This document shows positions 58,101 through 64,000 of a DNA stretch of 64,000 bases, in pieces. A program made the translations under genes and the position numbers. The notes under the pieces were generated by a model that was given only the letters and a program-made list of their open reading frames with translations, had not been told where the DNA came from and made no database searches. Positions within the stretch are counted from its first letter, which is position 1. Each line of letters begins with the position of its first letter. This DNA comes from Tetracentron sinense (taxonomy: Eukaryota; Streptophyta; Magnoliopsida; Trochodendrales; Trochodendraceae), in NCBI GenBank assembly GCA_015143295.1, contig JABCRI010000957.1, positions 27,021 through 91,020 on the forward strand, given 5' to 3'.

Positions 58101-59806
58101 TCTTGCAATTGATCACTTACAGAGTAGAGGGTGGAGTATGATAAATCGCTGCTTCTTTTGCCTCATTGAGGAAGAGATAGTAGATCATTTGCTCTTACAC
58201 TGCCCGGTTGTCTTTGGGATATGAGGTTTCTTCTTTTCTCGATTAGAGGTGGATTGGGTCTTCCCATCTTCCTATCTGAACTTCTTATCATGTTGGTAAT
58301 TGATGACACTGGTGGGTGTTAAGGAAGCTATATGGACTATATTGCCTGGAGCTGTTTCATGGGCTATATGGGAAGGAGAGGAATAGTTGTGTCTTTGACA
58401 ATTCCTCTCTTCCAATCCCCCACATTCAAGATCGAATTCCTCGCTTTATGGTGGTTTGGCTGTCTATCTGTGGTATGGGGATGGAAGTGGGTGATATATT
58501 GTTTTGAGGTGTTAGACTCTGGCTATGTTGTTTATTCTTGTTGTTGTTTTTCTTATTGCTTCCCCACTTCGAGTTCTCACTTCTCAGTTTACCTCCCCGT
58601 AAACTACTTGTATCTCTTTTGTTATTTTAATATATTCCTCAGTTATTTATAAAAAAAAAACATTCAAGACGTTACATTCTAGGGCTAAATTAAAAACAGT
58701 CAATTCAATGGAGAAACATAACAGCAATTGCACCTCACCCATAAGGAAAAAAAAATACCTGCCCCCAATATTTGAATATTTTGTTATTAGAGAAGTTAAC
58801 ATGCCTCAAAAAGATCACCCAAATGTGAAAGAAAATTAAATGCCTTGAAAACACTCATCACCTGTTCATCCCTTTACAAGAGCTCTAGAAAACCAAAACT
58901 CTCAGGCTGAACAGTAACAAGCTTGCATTGGATATGACATACAAGAAGCACCTTCTATTTCAATATGCATACATTTAACCCAACATTATGAAACTGTACA
59001 GCAAGGCTAAACAGTGAAAAAGAAAATCAAAAAAGAAAATTCGAAAGGAATATCAGAGGAGAGGGGAGGGGAGAAAATAAATTTATAATGTGAAGCTGCC
59101 ATTTGATTTCTAAAAATGAAGTTCCTATACTCACAACAGCCCGTATCAAAAAGGATAGGTATGCATTAAATGAGACAGTAGTAGAGCTCATACACAATGA
59201 TCCCACAGGTGCGTACCTTCCAAAACCAACATATTTGAAGATCAGTTTCTTTGTAGCCATTGTACTCTGTATGTGTTTTCCAGTCATTGACACAAATCGC
59301 TCTATCACTTCCATGCAGCATACGATCAAGATCTTCAAGCTCTAAACTTTTGAAAAAGAATTTCTGGAGCTTTGAATCACAAAGAACATCAGCAAAACCT
59401 TGAGCAAAGCGGGCTACCTGTCCGGAGATAGATGTGACAAAGTAATGCTCAATGAGAAGCTTCACATATTCCTCCCTGTTCCTGCTATTCACAATCATGC
59501 CTTTCCCTCCATCGCAGAGCTCCACAACTCTTCTAGACCCTAGCTCTTCAATCTCTCTGACAAATGTCAGTCCAAGATCATCTGAATCCATAAAATCAGC
59601 ATCCATCTCCAAAATCTTTCTGCAGCTATTGTACAAGCATGGATCTGCATCCCGCACATCTTCCAAACAAACAACCTTTCCAGCTAATTGCAAGAAAAAC
59701 ACGCGATCAAAGACGATGCCTACTTGCACTTTATGCATCAAGGCTAATGCAATCACCCGGCCACAGAAGCCAAAATAGTCAAGGTGCAAGGGATCCACTT
59801 TAGATG
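22183..59806 (-). CDS. UPL5: UPL5-like HECT E3 ubiquitin-protein ligase, C-terminal part
   Basis: Seen: two minus-strand exons. Exon 59806-59217 starts after a TTTTCAG acceptor and ends AAG/GTACGC; it encodes 196 residues of the HECT N-lobe ([55 protein letters not shown]). The last exon, 22446-22183, starts after TTCTTGCAG and encodes 87 residues ([33 protein letters not shown], stop TGA). The junction is phase 0 and restores the family motif WFWK/IVEGMS. The catalytic Cys codon of HTCF is at 22290-22288, and Phe four residues from the C-terminus (FGNW) is present, as HECT ligases need. Known: UPL5 transfers ubiquitin through this Cys; in Arabidopsis it carries an N-terminal ubiquitin-like domain and degrades WRKY53. 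Upstream exons are not in the window. The intron between these exons is about 36.8 kb. The symbol is by family resemblance. Confidence 0.92.
23002..23116. repeat. 57-bp tandem duplication
   Basis: The unit begins AGTATCATCAGATTGGTGTG at 23002 and again at 23059; both copies continue GAATTGTGCAT and end near CCCATTTT. The second copy has a few substitutions. Non-coding. Confidence 0.85.
23994..27408 (-). pseudogene. ORF2 of the first L1 LINE (endonuclease, reverse transcriptase, zf-RVT)
   Basis: In order: endonuclease (27408 to about 26330, with [20 protein letters not shown]), reverse transcriptase (about 26111-24830, with [20 protein letters not shown] and the catalytic FADD), thumb-like part ([40 protein letters not shown]), then the zf-RVT segment. 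The protein is split by several frame shifts and stops. It belongs to the plant L1 clade by domain order and motifs. Confidence 0.75.
27405..29925 (-). pseudogene. ORF1 of the first L1 LINE
   Basis: A broken minus-strand frame. The N-terminal part (29925-29593) resembles the DUF4283 domain of plant LINE ORF1 proteins ([20 protein letters not shown]). The middle is Ser/Glu/Gly-rich and disordered in character. The end (27692-27405) contains [20 protein letters not shown] and [13 protein letters not shown], which recur in the third L1 at 49800-50030. It likely bound the element's RNA. Confidence 0.6.
30187..32196. repeat. 176-bp tandem array, six units, split by a LINE
   Basis: Units start with GTTCATTATCCAACACCTCT-like sequence at 30187, 30363, 30535, 30711, 30887 and 32043, giving periods of 176, 172, 176 and 176. 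Unit 5 is interrupted by the LINE insertion at 31030-31997; removing the insert and one duplication gives exactly 176 bp. Units differ by only a few bases. Each ends AAGTTAACCTTAGAAAA. No coding role is evident. Diverged relatives lie at 23590-23645 and 47160-47310. Confidence 0.92.
31030..31997 (+). mobile_element. 5'-truncated L1 LINE with 12-bp target duplication
   Basis: It encodes the C-terminal zf-RVT region ([40 protein letters not shown]) and a 3' UTR ending ACCGATCAAGAAA. It is flanked by AATGTCTCTAAG at 31018-31029 and AATGTCTCTACG at 31998-32009, a target duplication with one mismatch, inside unit 5 of the 176-bp array. It therefore arrived after the array formed. Confidence 0.9.
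32200..32630 (-). mobile_element. Ty1/copia fossil, RNase H end and partial LTR
   Basis: The minus strand encodes a copia RNase H end ([13 protein letters not shown]-like, [15 protein letters not shown]) with a polypurine tract (plus CTCCCCCTCAAG at about 32311), followed by part of a 3' LTR (about 32205-32310). Only this end remains and it is broken. It is distinct from the plus-oriented copia that starts to its right. Confidence 0.65.
32840..33920. mobile_element. hAT-like non-autonomous TIR element (inner insertion)
   Basis: The ends are CATAGTTGTTAAAGGCGACT and, in reverse, CATAGTTGTCAAGGCGACTA. It has a perfect 8-bp flank TCTATGAC at 32832-32839 and 33921-33928; 8 bp fits hAT elements. 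The arms are rich in GCCTAGGCG words; the middle is AT-rich with no transposase. A second copy starts at 62938. It is inserted into the MULE-like element, so it is the youngest of the three layers here. One-base ambiguity at the ends also allows a 9-bp reading. Confidence 0.8.
34085..34130. repeat. TA microsatellite
   Basis: A run of TATATA with short CATA interruptions inside the outer TIR element. Confidence 0.8.
35240..35690 (-). mobile_element. Ty1/copia gag fossil
   Basis: The minus strand encodes a UBN2-type gag part ([58 protein letters not shown]). No LTRs were matched to it. It is a broken fragment, with few interruptions in this part. Confidence 0.7.
35691..36244. other. AT-rich stretch without features
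   Basis: Very AT-rich intron sequence between a copia gag fossil and the next LINE; no gene, repeat unit or RNA was recognised. Confidence 0.6.
36245..38522 (-). mobile_element. 5'-truncated L1 LINE (reverse transcriptase to 3' end)
   Basis: The minus strand runs from a truncation at about 38522 to a poly-A tail (plus T-run at 36246-36255, then GGATCAATAACTC). It encodes the reverse transcriptase (38509-38015, [27 protein letters not shown]; continuing 38042-37419 in another frame) and a long intact C-terminal frame (37371-36379, 330 residues) with the zf-RVT segment ([20 protein letters not shown]). The catalytic box reads FAADT instead of FADDT (near 37927), which would remove a metal-binding Asp. 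It closely resembles the LINE at 23648-30186. Confidence 0.88.
38701..38848. repeat. 38-bp tandem repeat, four units
   Basis: Units start at 38701, 38738, 38776 and 38814 with TGAG/TGATATTATGAGAGTGAAA-like sequence and end CCCTTGTAAA. Units differ by a few bases. A degenerate partial unit precedes at 38642. Confidence 0.85.
38973..39041 (+). pseudogene. Exon-like ATG segment, possible gene fragment
   Basis: An ATG is followed by 23 codons ([20 protein letters not shown]...) and then GAG/GTATGT, a good plant donor site. It is preceded by a purine-rich stretch like a 5' UTR. No continuation was found. It could be the first exon of a captured or decayed gene, or chance. I do not recognise the protein. 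Confidence 0.25.
39187..39357. repeat. Short TIR-like repeat with GATATATCG arms
   Basis: The left part GTTGCAAAAATCGGTCAATA and the right part read in reverse GTTCGCAATATCGACAATAT are similar; both carry CGATATATCG-type words. It looks like a small MITE with no coding capacity. The limits are approximate. Confidence 0.4.
39358..40450 (+). mobile_element. Ty1/copia fossil: gag end, zinc knuckle and protease region
   Basis: The plus strand shows a gag end ([15 protein letters not shown]-like, [13 protein letters not shown]), a Gly/Arg-rich part, a zinc knuckle ([14 protein letters not shown]), a protease-like motif ([13 protein letters not shown] near 39950) and the start of the integrase zinc region (WQWHRCLGH near 40360). 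No LTR is attached. It is broken, with several interruptions. Confidence 0.75.
40451..41769. other. Intron sequence between copia fossils
   Basis: No domain, repeat unit or RNA was recognised. It is AT-rich with short chance open frames. Possible old retroelement residue, not assignable. Confidence 0.5.
42744..44141. mobile_element. hAT-like non-autonomous transposon carrying a host gene fragment
   Basis: The ends are TAGAGGTGTCAATGGACCGG and, in reverse, TAGTGGTGTCAATGAGCCGG, with a perfect 8-bp target duplication TCTCCAAC at 42736-42743 and 44142-44149. Both features are typical of hAT elements. The subterminal arms are rich in GCCCGATTA/GGCCCAC words. No transposase frame is present. The middle (43205-43453, minus) is a recognisable piece of a plastid pyruvate dehydrogenase E1-beta gene, so the element is like a Pack-type transposon. 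It is inserted in the integrase part of a copia fossil. Confidence 0.88.
43205..43453 (-). pseudogene. Captured fragment of plastid pyruvate dehydrogenase E1-beta subunit
   Basis: Read on the minus strand it gives [20 protein letters not shown], then (after a one-base shift near Tyr-Asn) [27 protein letters not shown], a stop in place of the expected Glu codon, then [20 protein letters not shown] and EHITILTYS. These are in order and match the conserved middle/C-terminal part of plant chloroplast E1-beta from memory. About 80 codons are present, with no intron visible. Similarity fades at TYSCMRSS. One frameshift and one stop make it a non-coding relic. It lies wholly inside the hAT-like element. 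Confidence 0.9.
46397..46584 (-). repeat. 5' LTR of the antisense copia fossil
   Basis: 188 bp with TGTTGA / TCAACA inverted ends. It is followed on the minus side by a degenerate copy of the tRNA-Met primer site (TGATATTAGAGC). Confidence 0.6.
46600..47060. other. Intron sequence without features
   Basis: It contains a CATCTCATTTCTCGCTTCCC-type pyrimidine-rich stretch near 46945-47030; otherwise nothing recognisable. Confidence 0.45.
47160..47310. repeat. Diverged relative of the 176-bp array unit
   Basis: It contains TTCTCCATCGCATATATCAA and GATGCTTTTCGCAATGAGAC, corresponding to TTTTCCAGCACATTTATCAA and GATACTTTTGCAACGAGATA in the array. The upstream part (CCTCTTCATAGGACTGAAAC) also matches 23596-23640, left of the first LINE. 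Confidence 0.55.
47340..47660 (+). mobile_element. Possible degenerate Ty1/copia LTR and primer site
   Basis: A TATAAATAATAAG motif, a CTCTTCTC-rich stretch, TCTAGGGTTTT and then CGATATCAAAGCAGGAAG, which resembles a worn initiator-tRNA primer site. No partner LTR or coding part was recognised. Confidence 0.35.
49548..49760. mobile_element. 213-bp hAT-like MITE inside LINE ORF1
   Basis: The ends are CAGGCCGGCCC and GGGCCGGCCCTG, with subterminal GGCCTAAAGCAAA repeated as GGGGCCTAAAGCAAAGG. Flanks TCCACCGG (49540-49547) and TCCATGGG (49761-49768) agree at 6 of 8 positions, fitting an old 8-bp hAT duplication. The interior is AT-rich with T runs and has no coding capacity. Confidence 0.7.
53110..53330. 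repeat. Tandem repeat block 1 in the solo LTR, period about 90 bp
   Basis: Three diverged units contain GATGGACCCATCAGCCCGGA or similar, TTCCCTATCGGAACAAC and TGTGATG words. Confidence 0.65.
54465..54890. repeat. Tandem repeat block 2 in the solo LTR, period 85 bp
   Basis: TGATATCCATAG recurs at 54482, 54566, 54651 and 54736, and a variant AATATCCATAG near 54821. Each unit has CCTCTTTGACTAG and GTGACTGATAGTCGGGAG. Looser copies of the same unit appear at 53880-54000. Confidence 0.9.
54985..55720. repeat. Tandem repeat block 3 in the solo LTR, about 52-bp units in a 157-bp order
   Basis: CTGATAGATATG recurs through the block; composite units start at 54991, 55148 and 55305, a 157-bp step made of three similar subunits (GAGTCAG...GGTTGTG...GATAGATATG). 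To the right the subunits become irregular. Confidence 0.85.
56936..58661 (+). mobile_element. 5'-truncated L1 LINE directly after the third L1
   Basis: It starts inside the reverse transcriptase at the catalytic box (GCAGATGATACTCTG, ADDTL), then the thumb part ([20 protein letters not shown]), a frame 57509-57886 ([38 protein letters not shown]), zf-RVT (58120-58224, [20 protein letters not shown]) and a poly-A tail at 58650-58660. It has several frame breaks. It is closely related to the other L1 copies; no target duplication was recognised. Confidence 0.82.
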
Positions 59807-59879
59807 CTGAAAATAGAACAAAATGGGCTTATTTATTAACTAACAATCTGTGGTTATCGCAAAAAAAAAAAGGCCGTTA

Positions 59880-59951
59880 TACTGTAGAAAAATCTAGCTG
59901 TAACCTTTTTTCTCTCTCTAAAAAAGGTTTACAACTTGATTTTTCTACAGT
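59880..59951. repeat. Near-perfect short hairpin beside the HECT exon
   Basis: The arm TACTGTAGAAAAATCTAGCT (continuing GTAACCTTTTT) pairs with AAAAAAGGTTTACAACTTGA (continuing TTTTTCTACAGTA); about 31 nt per arm with 3-4 mismatches and a short CT-rich loop. It lies about 75 bp upstream (minus direction) of the exon acceptor at 59807. Probably a tiny MITE; a small-RNA precursor is possible but unsupported. Confidence 0.75.
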
Positions 59952-61159
59952 ATCATAGGATTATACAAAGATGTGTTCAAAATACATGTCAAAAACAATT
60001 CAAATTTTAAATTACCCCCTCACAAAAATTGTCATGTAGAAAGAGCAGACAGATAGGAATCAAATTAAACTACCACTACAGTTGCCACAGGGAACTTTGG
60101 CACCTGTAACCTGTTTTAGTTTTGGATGCAAATTCTACATGTAATCTTTGAATCTCGGTTGCTTTAATTTCCTTTATTAAAATTAATAAAATATCGTCAC
60201 TAATCAGATTTAAATTCTACCAGTAATAGCTTTTTGAAGGAGTGATTATTGTACTAGCCAACGTGCTTGCCTACAAAAGGTGAAATGGAGTGGTCCTTGT
60301 TACTTGATAGTCAGATATCATGTGTTTTTGTGTATACACATAATTACATCCACTCATACACACTTACTACTAGGATACAATATGTAGAGTCTTGGCTGCT
60401 GCTAGCCCAGTAACTATCAGTGAATGAGGCCACGTATATATTGTACATGAGGAAAACAGGCATATTTTCCAAGGAGAACCCTCACAAATCTTCTAGGTCT
60501 TGGATGGTACAATGAGGAAAGTGCTAATGAATTTGAAGCATCTAGTGTTAGCTCAATCCCTGGATAGATGATGGCAAAATTTTGCAATGTTCTGATAACA
60601 CTAACCATCAATGCAAACTACATTGGTCAAGCAAAAAATACCATGTATTTGGTGGTTAGAATTATCGAATGGAGTGAATTTTGATATGAAGTTATTTGTA
60701 CCAAAGCAGAGACATCCTTCTGGGTAAGGACTGTTCAATTGTCAAGTCCTTCAGACTAGTATGTTCAGGCACACCGAAAGAATAAAATGGCAAACCATGC
60801 AGCTCAAGTGAAAAAAGAGAAAGTGATTCTTTAGGCAAGGACTGGAAAAACTGCCATACCTGGTTGAAACAGCTGATCAGCTATATATTGCTGTACAATG
60901 CCAGAGAGGATGTGACAGCAAGTAAGAGCTTAGTTAAAACAGTATGAGATTTGGTTAAAGGAAACATGTCCGGCATCAGGTTGAGTGACATTCCATATCC
61001 AAAGTACGATGGCTCAAATCACTTTGTATTCCTTCATATTGTCACAAAACAGCAGCATTTTTAACTTTCTCCATCCCAGTCTACTGTTTTCTAAATGCAG
61101 ACCATTGTGAACTTGATTTCATCAACAAAACATGTACAAAAAGGTTCAGCATCTTTAAG

Positions 61160-61420
61160 TGAGTGGCCAACTCCAAATGACAGGGCTGGCACGATAATGG
61201 CTACCATCCACCTCCCCGATTTCTTATGCATGTGTTATTATTATCAACATCTACTATGAAAAACACCCTTGAGCATTTTTAATGTGTGCATTGAGTGAGT
61301 GAAATTAACCCTCTCCAAATAATAGGGCTATCTCATATTGGCTGCCATCCATGATCCACCTCCCTGGGTTTTTTTATCCATGTGTTAGGCAAATGTAACA
61401 GCACCCTCAGGACAATTTTT
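61160..61420. repeat. Imperfect tandem duplication, period about 135 bp
   Basis: AGTGAGTGGCCAACTCCAAA at 61160 and AGTGAGTGAAATTAACCCTC at 61295; both continue with AGGGCT, GGCT(A/G)CCATCCA, CCACCTCCC and ATGTGTTA. Non-coding. Confidence 0.65.
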
Positions 61421-61664
61421 CATTTGTGCACTGATTCTAGAAAGTCAAAGAACACAATGTTATCAACTCCATACCCTTCCTATGATTCCTCAATTATGAC
61501 TGTTTGCAAATGAAAATCAGCGGTAAAAACCCATTGGCAAAAACAAATTGTGTTGCATTCAACTTATAATCATCATGAATGCCTTAATTCGCATCTGGTT
61601 GCTTTTGGGTATCTCTTGGTTATCTATCCTAACAACTGTCTCCACCCAATTTGTGTTCTTACTA

Positions 61665-61870
61665 AAGTTGCATTCCATATATTGTCTTGGTCCAGCTTAT
61701 TTTGAAACCTTAGATTCTAAGGTATTCTTCCATAATTCTAGCTTTGTATTAACCTCTTCTTTAGTATCATCCATTAATACCACATCTGCAAATAATATAC
61801 ACCAAGGGACCTCCTCTTATAAGCTGTCAATTCAAGGCCTCTGCTTCTCCATCATGGGCGTCTAGCTGCC
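61665..61870 (-). mobile_element. RTE-type LINE reverse transcriptase remnant
   Basis: The minus strand encodes a piece like the catalytic part of plant RTE-clade LINEs: PWCILFAD, VLMDDTKEEVNTKLELWKNT, LESK. This differs from the L1 copies elsewhere in the window. A base is missing in the ADD box and the frame is open on neither side; it is an old remnant. The limits are approximate. Confidence 0.6.
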
Positions 61871-62937
61871 GTATAGGCATTACGGTTATCTCCCATGATC
61901 TTCACAATCCTTCCCGTCTGGAGCAATCTAACATGACATTTAAACCATGTCCCACAGCAGTTTTGTTAGTTTTTGAAAATTATTAATATAGTTAAGTTCT
62001 TTCAGTTGCAACTCCCCCAACTCATGAAATGCAGGATTGTTGGTATCTAGTGAGGACATCAAAATAGCTTTAGACATTACCTGAAGTTCTTCAATTCAAG
62101 CATTGATGTTATATCAACCGGCCAATGGTGACTTTGACGGGATGGGGCTGTTTTTTGACTTTTTTAATATCATGGACAGAATATGTTCTCGCTTATGTGA
62201 TATCAACCTGCCAGGATGTAATTGTCCATGCTTTTGCTTTGTATTTTCCTTTTTGTTCACCTTTCAGTGAAACTGCCTTGTACTATTATATTTTATATAT
62301 ATTATATAAAATATGTCTTCTTAACCTCCCAAAAAAAAATATCTTCTTTATTGGTAAAAAATGGTGACATGAGAATTTAGCCAACTACACCATAGAAACA
62401 AAGTTCTCTTGTTTTTACAAAAGTCTAAATTTGCAATTTTTAAAAAATTTCGTAAGTTTAAAGTGAATTATTCATGACTTTTTGAAAAATCTGCGAATAA
62501 ATATCTAATATGTCTATAATTTTTAAAATATGTCATCTTTTTTTTTTTGCCGACATTTTGAATTTTTTTAATTTTGTTGATCTTTTCCAAATTCTTCCCT
62601 ACATATCCTCTTCGAATTGGTCCTTTATCATAGTACATATTTTCATGACAACATCTTCAAAAAAAACAGAAAATTAATATGACCTTCTGACTCTGCAAAC
62701 TAGTTCTGGGCCTTCTGACTTTCCAGTCATGCCTCCAGAACCCACCCCCCCCCCCCCCAAAAAAAAAAAAAGCAATGCATTTTGTAATCATCATCCACTC
62801 AAGTTTCTTCCATTAAACTCTATGTGCTCTCTTAAATGTGTTGTCCAATCTCTCATTTTTATTTTGGATATTATCATTTTAAACTTGAACTTTAGATAAA
62901 GCCTTCACACGAGATTATACGCTTCCTCTCCTACCAG

Positions 62938-64000
62938 CATAATTGTTAAAGGCATCGCCTCAGGCGACCAAGCGCTCTGCTGGGCTCAGGCGACTGGCCG
63001 ACTCAGGCAGTCATTATTAAAATTTTGACATATGTAATATTATTATTGTTTAAGGACATAAAATTTTATTTTATTTGAATATGGTTATTCGGTAAACAAA
63101 AAAATATGTTATTTTATATACTTCTCATGTCTTTTACAATATAATATGTTAGGAATTGTATATCGAACAAAAAAAGTTTGTAAATAGAAGAAGAAAGAAG
63201 AAACGAACGATGTCAAATATGTTTCTCTCATGTTAACTTGTTCTCTCTCTCAATGGGTGGGCCAGTTGGCCTCTCCCCCTCTTTTTTTGGGTGGACCATA
63301 TAGTCCTCAATTGTTTTTTTTTTAATTTCATGGTTGTTACATTACAGCTACCTCAAGCACCCTATTAACAAATTAAGAGCCATTAAATGCCCCAAATTCC
63401 TTCTAAGACCCCAAAAATTCTCATAAACTCATATTTAAAGGGTCTTTTATAATTTAAATAAATGCAGGCCCTATAGTTATACATATTACTTATCAATATT
63501 ATTTTTATTACTTATCTTGAGTACAATCGAGAAAATGAAAGAAATGAAAGTAAGAGGTACGACATCTCCCCCTCCCCCCCCCCCCCACCTCTCTCTCTCT
63601 TCTTTCTCCTCTATTCAGCGTCACATTTGATTGTCGGGCTATTTTTTTACTTTTTATTCAGTCTTATATTCTCCTTCTTCTCCCCTCTCCTTCCTCTCTC
63701 TCTCTTTCCTGTTAGGATGTCTATTTTTTTATCCCTCACAATCCCTCTCTCTCCCTTCTTTCAGCAATTATTGTAGACTTAATTTTTATTCCAATGTTTT
63801 CCAATACTTGAAATCCCCCTTTATTATTCTTAAAACTATCTCTAACGATGATTCTATCAAAGTGAATCTTGACATGGTGTAGTATACTGCATGTAGGACC
63901 TCATAAAAAGAAAATGCATCATCACATATCTCATAGTAGGGGGGAAAGTTCTGCAACAAAAAGTTCATCAGGTGACGCCTTCATCGTCCATAGGGGTTCT
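62938..64000. mobile_element. Second copy of the hAT-like TIR element, cut by the window edge
   Basis: It starts CATAATTGTTAAAGGCATCG and follows 32840-33920 nearly throughout (AACAAAAAAATATGTTATTT, TGTTAACTTGTTCTCTCTCT, CAATGGGTGGGCCAGTTGGC, matching places in the first copy). The right end (GGTGACGCCTTCATCG) lies near the window edge, so its target duplication is not visible. It contains a C run (63570-63586). Confidence 0.75.

Larger units (their letters stand above)
22447..59216 (-). other. Giant (about 36.8 kb) intron of the UPL5-like gene
   Basis: It is bounded on the minus strand by donor GTACGC (59216 downward) and acceptor TTCTTGCAG (ending 22447). Its contents are listed separately: four L1 copies, copia fossils, a solo LTR, several TIR transposons and tandem repeats. 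No alternative host exon is seen inside it. Bases 22447-23000, 23120-23640 and 58662-59216 hold nothing recognisable. Confidence 0.88.
59807..62937 (-). other. Upstream intron of the UPL5-like gene
   Basis: The HECT exon begins in phase 1 at 59806, so another exon must lie at higher coordinates, but none of the expected upstream HECT motifs (for example ATGPGVLREWF) is seen to 64000. The stretch holds the hairpin at 59880, a tandem duplication (61160-61420), an RTE-type LINE remnant (61665-61870) and AT-rich sequence. A minus frame at 60611-60417 matches nothing I know. Confidence 0.6.

Noticed and set aside
59027-59338. Extension of the HECT exon beyond 59217
   Set aside because: The frame loses family similarity after WFWK and a GTACGC donor sits exactly there; the last exon restores the family sequence.
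60417-60611. Minus-strand frame of 64 codons upstream of the HECT exon as a UPL5 exon
   Set aside because: It does not resemble the expected HECT or upstream UPL5 sequence and has no convincing splice borders in frame.
1-64000. tRNA, rRNA, CRISPR or bacterial-type operons
   Set aside because: No clover-leaf, rRNA or spaced-repeat signals were seen; the TGGTATCAGAGC words are retroelement primer sites, not tRNA genes.

Overview
The window is nuclear DNA from a flowering plant with a repeat-rich genome. GT-AG introns split two recognisable plant genes, and the rest is mostly Ty1/copia fossils, L1-type LINEs, TIR DNA transposons and short foldback repeats. The species cannot be named from the sequence.

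Host gene 1 (plus strand, 626-20044) encodes a GDPDL/SHV3-SVL family protein, a GPI-anchored cell-wall protein with two glycerophosphodiesterase-like domains. Eight exons are visible and stay in frame to the stop; the signal-peptide exon lies upstream of the window. The introns hold two copies of an unnamed repeat in opposite orientation (2198-3493 and 5330-6717), an antisense copia fossil (about 8810-13277), a LINE tail (14135-14577) and a young non-autonomous copia element (14963-17938, target duplication GAACT).

Between the genes (20045-22182) is a spacer with a foldback element and a nested hairpin repeat. The two genes are convergent, with stop codons 2.1 kb apart.

Host gene 2 (minus strand, 59806-22183) is the 3' end of a HECT E3 ubiquitin ligase resembling UPL5. 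Two exons are visible, 59217-59806 and 22183-22446, separated by an intron of about 36.8 kb that cuts the HECT domain and leaves the catalytic cysteine in the small last exon. The rest of the gene lies beyond the right edge; 59807-64000 reads as further intron.

The giant intron holds, left to right: a near full-length L1 (minus, 23648 to about 30186); a 176-bp tandem array (30187-32196) split by a LINE fragment with a 12-bp target duplication; copia pieces carrying two nested TIR transposons (32736-34310 and 32840-33920); a second L1 (minus, 36245-38522); more copia fossils; a 1.4-kb hAT-like element (42744-44141) carrying a piece of a plastid pyruvate dehydrogenase E1-beta gene; a third L1 (plus, about 48000-56935) invaded by a hAT-like MITE and a 4.1-kb solo LTR; and a fourth, 5'-truncated L1 (56936-58661).

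No RNA gene, CRISPR array or new gene system was found. The most notable items are the gene fragment inside the hAT-like element, the giant intron splitting the HECT domain, and several nested insertions dated relative to each other by their target duplications.
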